From Nitrospirota bacterium (GTDB lineage: Bacteria; Nitrospirota; Thermodesulfovibrionia; Thermodesulfovibrionales; Magnetobacteriaceae): a stretch of DNA of 64,000 nt. The notes below the pieces were generated by a model. That model was not told where the DNA came from. It was given only the letters and a program-made list of their open reading frames with translations, and searched no databases. Made by a program: the position numbers and the translations under genes. Shown here piece by piece: positions 29,505 through 38,223 of this stretch (the stretch's first letter is position 1; every line of letters begins with the position of its first letter). Where the stretch lies: contig JADFYO010000008.1 of the NCBI GenBank assembly GCA_015233015.1, positions 27,175 to 91,174 on the forward strand. The letters run 5' to 3'.

Positions 29505-30344
29505 ATGCAAATTCTTCCAAAAAAGTTCGGGGATAAGTACGAGGCTCTGCTGACGTATTTAAGGGGATTAGAGGGCGTGGTACTGGCGTACTCCGGCGGC
29601 GCGGACAGCACATTTTTACTCATGGCGGTGAGGGACTCAGGCGTTTCAGCTCTTGCGGTAACGGCCGTCTCTCCTTCGATGTCATCCTCTGATTTGAATG
29701 CCGCACTTGATATGGTCAGTGCCATCTCAGTTGCTCACGAGATAATTCACACCGACGAGCTTAACGATGAAAATTATTCCAGTAATACCCCTGACAGGTG
29801 CTTTTACTGCAAAAGCGAACTGTTTAAGAAATTAAAAGACATTGCCACGGCTAAGGGACTGCCCCATGTAATAGATGGAAGCAACATAGACGACCTCGGC
29901 GACTATAGGCCGGGCCTCAGGGCAAAGGCCAGCTATGGCGTGATAAGTCCGCTTGCCGAGGTAGGGCTTACAAAGGCTGAGATTCGTCAATTATCCAGAT
30001 GTAAGGGACTAAAGACATGGGACAGGCCCTCATCCCCCTGTCTCAGCTCGAGGCTTCCCTATGGGGAGCAAATCACCGTGAGTGCCCTGCGTATGGTTGA
30101 GCAGGCGGAGGTAGTATTAAAAGATCTTGGCTTTGTGAACCTGAGGGTGAGAAAACACGGCGACATGGCACGCATAGAACTCATGGATGAGGATATAGCA
30201 AAGGCAGTCAGGGCGGAAATCAAAGAGGTCATCATACAAAGATTTAGGGAAATCGGCTTTCTCTATGTAACCCTGGACATGGAGGGCTACCGGAGCGGGA
30301 GCCTCAACAGGGGGTTAAAAGCAGCTGGAGTTTCCATCTCGTAA
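29505..30344 (+). CDS. larE: ATP-dependent sacrificial sulfur transferase LarE
   Basis: AYSGGADSTFLL PP-loop; NTPDRCFYCKSELF; RPSSPCLSSRLPYG. Confidence 0.93.
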   Translation: MQILPKKFGDKYEALLTYLRGLEGVVLAYSGGADSTFLLMAVRDSGVSALAVTAVSPSMSSSDLNAALDMVSAISVAHEIIHTDELNDENYSSNTPDRCFYCKSELFKKLKDIATAKGLPHVIDGSNIDDLGDYRPGLRAKASYGVISPLAEVGLTKAEIRQLSRCKGLKTWDRPSSPCLSSRLPYGEQITVSALRMVEQAEVVLKDLGFVNLRVRKHGDMARIELMDEDIAKAVRAEIKEVIIQRFREIGFLYVTLDMEGYRSGSLNRGLKAAGVSIS

Positions 30345-30348
30345 CGCG

Positions 30349-31572
30349 ATGAACGAGAAGGAATTCATAAGTCTAATTCGCCTGTGCGTAAAATGTGGCG
30401 GCTGCAAGACGCAATGCCCCACTTACTCGGTGTGCAAAGAGGAGTCGGAGACCGCCCGCGGCCGCATAAGGCTCTTACACGCACTTGTCGAGGGCAAGGT
30501 CAAACCGACCAAAAAATTCAACGAAAAACTCAGAAGCTGTGTCCTCTGCGGCTCGTGCGCAAATCACTGCCCGCTCAACATAGACCTAATGGAGATATTC
30601 TACCACGCCAGGACAATAATAAAAGACCATGACAACACATTGGCCGCTGCCGGTTTTTTGAGTAAGCTCGCGTTTAAGAACACGGATTTCACCATAAACC
30701 TGATTAAGCCATTTCAGAAAATGATTAATAACAGGCTTGCAAGAAAAAAACTAATGCCGGCGAATGTCCAATTCACTGAGAATCAGTTCAAGAAGACGGG
30801 CATATTTATGGTAAAAAATAAGATAGGCCGTGTGGCGGTATTTACGGGCTGTACGATAAAGCATATATATCCTGAGCTGATGTTCTCGGTGGCGAGGGTC
30901 TTCAACGCGCTGCGCTATGAGGTGGTATTTCCGACGTCGGAGGTATGCTGCGGGGTGCCGTTCAGGTCGCTTGGCCTGGAGTCGACGGCTGTGTCATATG
31001 CGGAGAAGAACTACGAGATCTTTAGTAAACTGAAGGTTGATGCCATTATATCGCTCTGCCCGACGTGTGTAGTCTCGCTGAAAAAGCACTATCCCGTATT
31101 AATAAATAAGGAGCTTGAAAATGTCTATGACATATCGGACTTCCTGCGTGGCAGGATAGACATGGACATGATTGACGACAACATCGGCCAGCGGCGTAAG
31201 ACGGTGAACCTGAAAGCGGTGTTTCATGAATCATGCCATCAGCGCAACGAACTCAAAAACGGCAGCCAGACAAGGGAACTGATACGCGCGCTGCGACGTG
31301 AGCAGCACGATGCTTCCAACCCCTTTGACATAGAGCTTCTTGAGCCGGACAAGCAGTCATGCTGCGGCTTCGGCGGGACATTCAGCGTGTTTTTTAACGA
31401 TATGTCAAATTACATACTTAATGAAACCGTAAAAGAGCTGGACAAGACAAAGGCCGAGGCAGTAATCACCACATGCCCCAACTGCATATTCCAGCTAAGC
31501 AAGGCAATTCAGGACAAGCCCATCTACCATCTGATAGAAATCATCGAAGAGGCCATAACCCCGCAGGTGTAA
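30349..31572 (+). CDS. (Fe-S)-binding protein, glycolate oxidase GlcF-like
   Basis: CVKCGGCKTQCPTY, CVLCGSCANHCPLNID, CCG motifs CCGVPFRS and CCGFGGTF, TTCPNCIFQL. Confidence 0.88.
   Translation: MNEKEFISLIRLCVKCGGCKTQCPTYSVCKEESETARGRIRLLHALVEGKVKPTKKFNEKLRSCVLCGSCANHCPLNIDLMEIFYHARTIIKDHDNTLAAAGFLSKLAFKNTDFTINLIKPFQKMINNRLARKKLMPANVQFTENQFKKTGIFMVKNKIGRVAVFTGCTIKHIYPELMFSVARVFNALRYEVVFPTSEVCCGVPFRSLGLESTAVSYAEKNYEIFSKLKVDAIISLCPTCVVSLKKHYPVLINKELENVYDISDFLRGRIDMDMIDDNIGQRRKTVNLKAVFHESCHQRNELKNGSQTRELIRALRREQHDASNPFDIELLEPDKQSCCGFGGTFSVFFNDMSNYILNETVKELDKTKAEAVITTCPNCIFQLSKAIQDKPIYHLIEIIEEAITPQV
31408..31548 (+). repeat. Copy 1 (intact, coding) of glcF 3'-end direct repeat
   Basis: aattacatacttaatgaaaccg...gatagaaatcatcgaa; about 92% identical by eye to 32565-32704. 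Confidence 0.93.
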
Positions 31573-31616
31573 GGTTTTACGTAATTACTGTGCAGCTCTT
31601 GTGATATAATATACTA

Positions 31617-32345
31617 ATGAGCAAGAACGGCGAACAGTCTGACATGGAAGGGCAAGCGTGGGAAGCCGTGCTGTCGTCGATTTGCCGATTGCAAGTCGTG
31701 CTGCCGGAAGCAGTGCTTGTTGGCGGGACAGCTTCGGCGATTTACGCTGAGCACCGTCTTTCGTTTGACCATGATCATGTTCTGCCCGATCTCAGGGAGC
31801 GCTTCGATGCTGTTTTATCTGAACTGGAAGCGGTTTCAGGTTGGGAGACGGCACGTGTCAAACGTCCTGTTTTAATCCTCGGCTCTCTGGATGGGGTTGA
31901 GACTGGTGTGCGTCAACTACGCCGAACAAAGCCTTTAGAAACCACGGTCATGCGAGTGGGCGGTCATGAATTGGTTTTGCCGGCATTGCCGGAGGTGCTG
32001 CGCATAAAGGCCTTTCTCTGCCTGCAGCGTAATGCCACGCGGGACTATCTCGATTTGGCCGCTTTGGCTGCACATATTGGGGTCGAAGCCGCCTGTGACG
32101 CTCTATGGAGCATGGATGAACTCTACCCGCAAAAGAGCGGAGGTGAGTGGGTTGTGCGTACTCAGCTGATACAGCAGCTTTCAGCGCCGCAACCATACGA
32201 CCTCGATGAAATAGACCTTGCCGAATATAAGGGGGTTCGTCCTCCATTTGATAGCTGGGGTTATGTTGCCGGGATGTGCGGCAAATTGTCCGATTGGCTG
32301 CTGAATGTTTGTGAGAAGGCGTTGCCTGAGGAGTTTGAAGAATGA
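31617..32345 (+). CDS. AbiEii/AbiGii-like nucleotidyltransferase family protein
   Basis: EAVLVGGTASAIYAEHRLSFDHDHVLPDLRERF...ETTVMRVGGHELVLPALPEVLRIKAFLCLQRNATRDYLDLAAL, GG..D.D NTase pattern. Confidence 0.72.
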   Translation: MSKNGEQSDMEGQAWEAVLSSICRLQVVLPEAVLVGGTASAIYAEHRLSFDHDHVLPDLRERFDAVLSELEAVSGWETARVKRPVLILGSLDGVETGVRQLRRTKPLETTVMRVGGHELVLPALPEVLRIKAFLCLQRNATRDYLDLAALAAHIGVEAACDALWSMDELYPQKSGGEWVVRTQLIQQLSAPQPYDLDEIDLAEYKGVRPPFDSWGYVAGMCGKLSDWLLNVCEKALPEEFEE

Positions 32346-32578
32346 AGCACCGCCACTTAACGCATGAGAAATTTACGATTGCGGCAATTGAGGACATTAT
32401 TGACAGAGGCCAGGTACCCGACTGGATTCCATTGATCAGAGCAATTCGGGCTGACCCGTACGGTGAGATTGCCTTGAAAACTGGTGCCCTGTGCGAGCGC
32501 CCCCTGTTCGGGTCATCTGTATTTCGTCGCGTACTCAACGCCGCGAGACAGTCGCGTCCGTTAAAACTACATACTTAA
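32342..32578 (+). CDS. Small protein translationally coupled to the AbiEii-like NTase; putative partner
   Basis: ATGA overlap with the upstream ORF; 78 aa; C-terminus runs into the glcF repeat copy. Confidence 0.6.
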   Translation: MKHRHLTHEKFTIAAIEDIIDRGQVPDWIPLIRAIRADPYGEIALKTGALCERPLFGSSVFRRVLNAARQSRPLKLHT

Positions 32579-32722
32579 CGAACCCGAAAAGGGCTTGATA
32601 AGACAAAGGCCGAGGCAGTAATCACCACATGCCCAAACTGAATATTCCAGCTAAGCAAGGCAATTCAGGACAAACCCATCTACCATCTGATAGAAATAAT
32701 CGAAAAAAGACTTGACAAATGA
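32565..32722 (+). pseudogene. Degenerate copy of glcF 3' end (copy 2 of direct repeat)
   Basis: Homologous to 31408-31548; 1-nt deletion near 32581-32590, and TGC>TGA stop in TTCPN*IFQLSKAIQDKPIYHLIEIIEKRLDK*. Confidence 0.92.
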
Positions 32723-32738
32723 ATATTAGTGTTATAAA
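32712..32738 (+). promoter_or_regulatory. Candidate sigma70 promoter for the ATPase module (TTGACA-N15-TATAAA)
   Basis: cTTGACAaatgaatattagtgtTATAAAct. Spacing 15 is slightly short. The -35 lies inside the glcF remnant. Confidence 0.55.
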
Positions 32739-32745
32739 CTAGTAA

Positions 32746-32775
32746 ATGTTGTACAACAAAAGAGTTGTATAACAT
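32746..32775. promoter_or_regulatory. Operator-like inverted repeat
   Basis: ATGTTGTACAAC-aaaaga-GTTGTATAACAT: 11/12 arm match, just downstream of the promoter. Confidence 0.6.
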
Positions 32776-32820
32776 CACCGTCATGTCTGTGGCGGCAGTT
32801 TCTACTGGAGGTGTTAAGTT

Positions 32821-34065
32821 ATGGTTGACCACATTAACGACGAAGAAGGGCCATCATTCGTAATCGGCAATATCGCCAGAGGAATCGATATGTGGGACAG
32901 GGATGCTGAAATAGATGAAATTTGGAAAACCTTAAAAAATGACAATGTATTGCTCAAGGCATGTCGCAGGTTTGGTAAATCGAGCATTATGTTAAAGATG
33001 AAAGAAAATCCTCGTCATGATTTCATTTGCTTTATGTTCGATGCGGAAAGCACGAAAAGTCCTGAGGATTTCGTTGTTACCCTTCTTGATAAATTACGTG
33101 CCGAGAATGAATTAAATGGTGATGCAAACCTAAAGAAATTGTTAAAGAAAGCAATAAGGATTATAAAAAAATCATTTAACGCCATTGATCAGGTGGGTAT
33201 CTCAGAGTTTAGTTTGAAATTTAGAGATGCCATCTCTTCTGATTGGCGTAAAGTAGCAGTTGAACTTATTGATTATTTATCTGGTTTCAACAGAAAGATT
33301 TTGTTTATTATCGATGAACTTCCTCAGTTAATTCTAAATATGAAACAACACCACGATAATAACGTGGCGTGTGAGTTTCTTAACTGGTTTCGAGAGGTTC
33401 GACAATCACATAATTTATCGAATATTCGATGGCTTTTTGGTGGCTCAATTGGTATTGAACATGCAATAAAAAAGGTTGGTGCTCAAAACACCGTGATTAA
33501 TGACCTCTCTATAATTGTTTTAAAGCCATACAGCGATAAAATAGGCAGAGAATTTATCGCGGCATTATTAAAACAAGAGGGGAAGTTCAGAGAAATATCA
33601 TCAGGGATAATTGAAAAAATCATGAACACCGTCGGCTCACCGGTACCATATTTCCTTCAAATTCTCATAAAAGAAAGCTTGGATACAATGAACGCTGCGG
33701 GAGAGGCTACTCTGACTAATGAAATCATAGAAGATGCATATCATGAAAGCGTACTTGGTGTTGCAAAAAGGGCTTATTTTGAGCACTTTTATGATAGGCT
33801 TTCCGACTACTATGACAACAACGAGGTTGAAATAGTCAAGCAGATCATTGTCGAGACGGCTAGAAAAGAAGGTGGTATATCAAAAGCAGATCTCTCTGAT
33901 TTATATAAAACGATAGTGGGAGATAAAATCCCTGGGACACGTATTAACGATATTATGGCCGACCTTCAAAATGAATTTTATATTGTTTATGATCATACTA
34001 TCGGCACTTATCGTTTTTTAACGAATGTTCTAAGGGATTGGTGGTTGAGATATCACAGTGATTAG
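32821..34065 (+). CDS. AAA/STAND-type P-loop ATPase
   Basis: LLKACRRFGKSSIMLKM (atypical Walker A); RKILFIIDELPQLIL Walker B. Confidence 0.8.
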   Translation: MVDHINDEEGPSFVIGNIARGIDMWDRDAEIDEIWKTLKNDNVLLKACRRFGKSSIMLKMKENPRHDFICFMFDAESTKSPEDFVVTLLDKLRAENELNGDANLKKLLKKAIRIIKKSFNAIDQVGISEFSLKFRDAISSDWRKVAVELIDYLSGFNRKILFIIDELPQLILNMKQHHDNNVACEFLNWFREVRQSHNLSNIRWLFGGSIGIEHAIKKVGAQNTVINDLSIIVLKPYSDKIGREFIAALLKQEGKFREISSGIIEKIMNTVGSPVPYFLQILIKESLDTMNAAGEATLTNEIIEDAYHESVLGVAKRAYFEHFYDRLSDYYDNNEVEIVKQIIVETARKEGGISKADLSDLYKTIVGDKIPGTRINDIMADLQNEFYIVYDHTIGTYRFLTNVLRDWWLRYHSD

Positions 34066-34109
34066 AGGGGGTAACACTGAACCAATTATATGAATTCACG
34101 CCCGGACTT

Positions 34110-36305
34110 TTGACTTCAGATGTGCTCATTTCTATCTCTATGGGCAGGGATAGAGATATTTCGCGTATTGAGAACATTTTAAAGAACGCCTCAAGCGGCA
34201 GAAGTCTATCAAACTCCATACTTATCGGGCCTAAAGGAATCGGCAAGACTCATATTCTTAACATTATTTACCGTTCAATACGGGGCAATAGGAAAATAAA
34301 TGATAAGATTGCCGATCTTAAAGAGCGCTTTACGCCAGTCCTATTCTCTGAGGAAGAATATGTAAGCGGCGACATCACGAAGTTTGTTTTGACTATACTG
34401 CGTTATTTGCCTAACTCAAAAGATAATAAGCCTATTTCTATTCCGAAGGAATTTATCAATCTAACCCGAATAACAGAAAAAGAAAGGGCAGCGGCAGTTT
34501 CATTTCTAAAGACATTCAAGGAAAAGACGGGGAAAATCTTGCTCTTGTTAATAGACAACTTTAACGACATAATCGAAAAATTCACGAGAGAAGACCAATC
34601 CGCGCTGAGAGACGTACTGATGACGACAGACAGCGTATTAATAATTGGGGCGGCGCCGACACTCTTCGATGGCATAATCAATTACGACAAACCTTTTTAT
34701 AACTTTTTTGAAGTTATCAGGCTGCGTGATTTCTCATATAAAGAGACGACTGAACTGTTATATCGATTCGCGGCGATTGAAGGAAATGATGAGCTAATAA
34801 AAAAACTTGAAAACTCCAAATCTAAAATAGAGGCGATTCACAGACTCACCGGCGGCAACCCGCGTTTAATCCAGACACTTTTTAATATCGTCGTCAAAGA
34901 GGATGCGGCCTCTGTTGAGGATATGTTGATAAAACTTCTTGACAACCTTTCGTCATATTTTAGAGAACGAATGCGCGACCTTCCCAATCAACAAATGGAA
35001 ATCATAGATGTTATGGCGAGGGCGGAGACGCTTTTAACGCCCACAGAAATAGCCGCTGCGGCTCATTTACCCGTCAATACGGTAAACTCACAGCTTACGA
35101 GGCTGGAAAAAAGCGGCTATGTAAAAAATGTGACGCCAAAAAGAAAAAGAACTGTATTTTACGATATAAATGAAAGGCTGTTCAGCCTATGGCGTCAAAT
35201 GAGAGTAGATGCCGGAAGAAAACGACTGAGTTTAATCGTCAGGTTCTATGAAATATGGTTTTCTAAGGAAGAACTTCAATTGCATCTTGATAAAATATTA
35301 AAAGAGATCACAGAAAAATGCGCCGATGAGTGTCAATTGAGTAAGTGTATGGACAACCTCTACTATATTAAAGAAGCAATCCCTGAATTTAAAGGTAAAG
35401 GGGAAGCCTTGATAGCTTATCAAAAGGGAAACTATAAAGCAACTATTGTAATTTTAAAAAAACATTTAATGAAGAATCCTAATGACTATGAAGCGTTGTT
35501 AAATCTTGGTGCTGTATATTTAATGGAAGGACAACCTGATAAGGCGATAGCGGCATATAACAAGGCATTAGAGATTAATCCTAATGACTATGAAGCGTCG
35601 TCAAATCTTGGTGCTTTATATTCAAGCACAGGAGAACATGACAAAGCGATAGAGGCATGTAACAAGGCATTAGAAATTAATTCTAAATACGATGGTGCAT
35701 GGTATAATCTTGGTAATGCATATTCAGCCACAGGACGACCCCACAAGGCGATAGCGGCATATATCAAGGCATTAGAATTTGATCCTGAAAACTATAGGAC
35801 GTTGAATAATCTTGGGGTTATTTATCTTATTATTGGTCAACATAAAAAAGGATTTAACGCATTACTTAGTTCTATTAAGATTCAACCAAATGAAAAACTC
35901 CCATTAAATGGTATGTTTTATTTGTTTTATATAACATTTGTTCATGAGGCAATCAAAGGAAACGCTGCAAATGCTCTATATTCTTTACAAAAGATGATAG
36001 AAGTCTCATACGCTACCATATTAAAAAAAGAAATGCAAGATTTCTTTGTAAATTCGTTTAAAGAAATCGCAAAAAGCAAAAAATACAATTTCTTAAGACA
36101 GGCTTTAGACGAGGTAAAGAAGACCGGTGAAGATGAATTGTATGAATTATTACGGCCATTCGATATTATTGTAAAATATTACGAGACTAAGGACGAGAAC
36201 GTAATCGAACGGCTTAAGCCGGAGGTGCGTCTTATTGTCGATGAGATAATGAAAGAAATCGAAGGGGCGGCAGACACCGAATCATCACCAATCGAATCAT
36301 CCTGA
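34110..36305 (+). CDS. STAND-like ATPase with winged helix and TPR repeats
   Basis: LIGPKGIGKTHILNIIY Walker A; ILLLIDNFNDII Walker B; TPTEIAAAAHLPVNTVNSQLTRLEKSGYVKN wHTH; TPRs with NPNDYEALLNLGAVYLMEGQPDKAIAAYNKALEI. Confidence 0.85.
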   Translation: MTSDVLISISMGRDRDISRIENILKNASSGRSLSNSILIGPKGIGKTHILNIIYRSIRGNRKINDKIADLKERFTPVLFSEEEYVSGDITKFVLTILRYLPNSKDNKPISIPKEFINLTRITEKERAAAVSFLKTFKEKTGKILLLLIDNFNDIIEKFTREDQSALRDVLMTTDSVLIIGAAPTLFDGIINYDKPFYNFFEVIRLRDFSYKETTELLYRFAAIEGNDELIKKLENSKSKIEAIHRLTGGNPRLIQTLFNIVVKEDAASVEDMLIKLLDNLSSYFRERMRDLPNQQMEIIDVMARAETLLTPTEIAAAAHLPVNTVNSQLTRLEKSGYVKNVTPKRKRTVFYDINERLFSLWRQMRVDAGRKRLSLIVRFYEIWFSKEELQLHLDKILKEITEKCADECQLSKCMDNLYYIKEAIPEFKGKGEALIAYQKGNYKATIVILKKHLMKNPNDYEALLNLGAVYLMEGQPDKAIAAYNKALEINPNDYEASSNLGALYSSTGEHDKAIEACNKALEINSKYDGAWYNLGNAYSATGRPHKAIAAYIKALEFDPENYRTLNNLGVIYLIIGQHKKGFNALLSSIKIQPNEKLPLNGMFYLFYITFVHEAIKGNAANALYSLQKMIEVSYATILKKEMQDFFVNSFKEIAKSKKYNFLRQALDEVKKTGEDELYELLRPFDIIVKYYETKDENVIERLKPEVRLIVDEIMKEIEGAADTESSPIESS

Positions 36306-36320
36306 GCCTGTCGAAGGATG
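36298..36320. repeat. REP-like palindromic element CATCCTGAGCCTGTCGAAGGATG
   Basis: CATCCT...AGGATG arms. Recalled as similar to dispersed CATCCTTCGACARGCTCAGGATG elements of many bacteria. Contains the stop codon of the upstream gene. Confidence 0.75.
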
Positions 36321-36332
36321 CTCCTTTATTTC

Positions 36333-36357
36333 GCATTTCCCTATAAAAGTGAAATGC
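36333..36357. terminator. Hairpin between convergent genes
   Basis: GCATTTC-CCTATAAAAGT-GAAATGC, 7-bp stem. Confidence 0.4.
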
Positions 36358-37106
36358 TAAGACAAATTTTCACGGCTTTCGCCAATATCCCCGAATACAA
36401 ATTGTACCAGTGTCATCGCTGAAATAGCGGCCGTCTCTGCTCTTAATATCCTGCTTCCCAGAGTTGCGATTACAACCCCTGAGGACTCGGCGAGCTTGAC
36501 CTCTTCGGCAGTAAAACCCCCTTCGGGGCCGGTTATGACGTAGGTCGTTCCTGTTTGCGCTGTAAGGCTGATTTCCTTCAGACCCTTCCCTCGGGCTTCG
36601 TAAAACATTATGGCAGCAGCACCCTCGGCTTGTATCAATTCTGTCAACGCGGTAAAACTCGCAGTCTCCGCTATTTCAGGAACAACTACCCGCATCGACT
36701 GCCTCGCGGCCTCTATGGCTATCTTTTTCCACCTGTCTATCTTTCTTGTGTAATCAAGCTGTGTGCGGGTTGTTACCAACGGGATTATCCTTTTAACTCC
36801 AAGTTCAACGGCCTTCTGAACCACTAAATCCATTTTTGAACCCTTTAACATGCCCTGGCAAAGCGTTATTGAAAGTGGAGATTCAGTATCCGGTGCAGGC
36901 TGCGGGGTGATGGACAGATGTACTGCGTTTTTGGCGCAAGAGGTAATTATGCCCTTGAAAAACCGGCCCTTTTCGTCAAATATGAATAGCTCACCGCCGG
37001 TCTTATACCGCAGCACTGTAAGAATATATCTCGCAGTCTCACCAGTGATGACCGCCGCCGCACCCTGAATTGCCGAGGATTCTACAAATTGCCTGGTAGT
37101 GGGCAT
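36357..37106 (-). CDS. rsmE: 16S rRNA (uracil1498-N3)-methyltransferase
   Basis: QKAVELGVKRIIPLVTTRTQ; ARQSMRVVVPEI; VITGPEGGFTAEEV; LGSRILRAETAA. Confidence 0.95.
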   Translation of the reverse strand: MPTTRQFVESSAIQGAAAVITGETARYILTVLRYKTGGELFIFDEKGRFFKGIITSCAKNAVHLSITPQPAPDTESPLSITLCQGMLKGSKMDLVVQKAVELGVKRIIPLVTTRTQLDYTRKIDRWKKIAIEAARQSMRVVVPEIAETASFTALTELIQAEGAAAIMFYEARGKGLKEISLTAQTGTTYVITGPEGGFTAEEVKLAESSGVVIATLGSRILRAETAAISAMTLVQFVFGDIGESRENLS

Positions 37107-37116
37107 TGATCAGGAA

Positions 37117-38223
37117 TCAACCCGTAAACATCTCTTTCAGTTTCTCCCTGAATGTCTTTTGTACATCGTCGCCGCTGATACTGGCATATTCCTCGAGGAT
37201 CTCGCGCTGCCTCGGCGTTATCTTCTTTGGGATGTCTATGTAAACCCTTACGATTTGGTCACCGCGGGCGCCGCCTCCCAAACGCTGGACACCCTCCCCT
37301 CTTATTTTAAACTGTTGCCCCGATTGCGTCGCCTGAGGGATTTTCAGCTTTGAGACCCCCTTAAGCGTTGGGACCTCTAACTCACCGCCAAGAACCGCCG
37401 TTGGATAGCTGATTGGGATTTCGCAATATATGTCTCTTTCATGGCGTTTAAAAAACGGGTGCTCAATTACATTTATAAATATGTACAAGTCCCCCGGAGG
37501 CGCCCCGCGCTCTCCTGATTCGCCCTCAGAGGTCATTTTAAGACGTGTATTGGTATCGATGCCGGGTGGAACCTTTACTGACAAATTCCGCATCTTTTTC
37601 ACCTTGCCGCTACCGCCGCACTCACCGCAAGGGTCTGTAACTACAACGCCAGCCCCGCCGCACTTGGGGCATGTCCTGCTAACGGCAAAAAACCCCTGTT
37701 GAAAACGCACCTGCCCGTTTCCATTGCACTGCTGGCATGTCTGAGGTGGGCGGCCGCTTGCCGAACCACTGCCGCTGCACTTATCACAACTCTCCATTCG
37801 GGGGATGGATATCTTTTTCTCCGTACCAAAGGCCGCCTCCATGAGCGTAATCTCAAGGTCATACCGCTGGTCTGCCCCGCGCATTGAACGCTGTCTCCTC
37901 TGCCCGCCGCCTCCACCGAAAATATCCCCAAGAAAATCATCGAATATATCAGTGAAAGCGCCAAAACCAAAATCAGCCGCGCCTGCTCCTCCACCCATTC
38001 CCGACATCCCGTCCATCGAGCCGAACCTGTCATAATGGGCGCGCTTTTTGGCGTCGGACAGGCACGAATATGCCTCGTTTATCTCCTTAAACTTCTCCTC
38101 TGCCCCCTTATCGCCGGAGTTGCGGTCAGGATGATACTTAAGGGCCATCTGCCGGTAAGCCTTCTTTAGCTCATCGGGCGTGGCACCCCTCTCAACCCCC
38201 AGTGTATTATAGTAGTCTTTCAT
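37117..38223 (-). CDS. dnaJ: Chaperone DnaJ
   Basis: J domain HPD; four CxxCxGxG zinc motifs; C-terminal domain. Confidence 0.97.
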   Translation of the reverse strand: MKDYYNTLGVERGATPDELKKAYRQMALKYHPDRNSGDKGAEEKFKEINEAYSCLSDAKKRAHYDRFGSMDGMSGMGGGAGAADFGFGAFTDIFDDFLGDIFGGGGGQRRQRSMRGADQRYDLEITLMEAAFGTEKKISIPRMESCDKCSGSGSASGRPPQTCQQCNGNGQVRFQQGFFAVSRTCPKCGGAGVVVTDPCGECGGSGKVKKMRNLSVKVPPGIDTNTRLKMTSEGESGERGAPPGDLYIFINVIEHPFFKRHERDIYCEIPISYPTAVLGGELEVPTLKGVSKLKIPQATQSGQQFKIRGEGVQRLGGGARGDQIVRVYIDIPKKITPRQREILEEYASISGDDVQKTFREKLKEMFTG

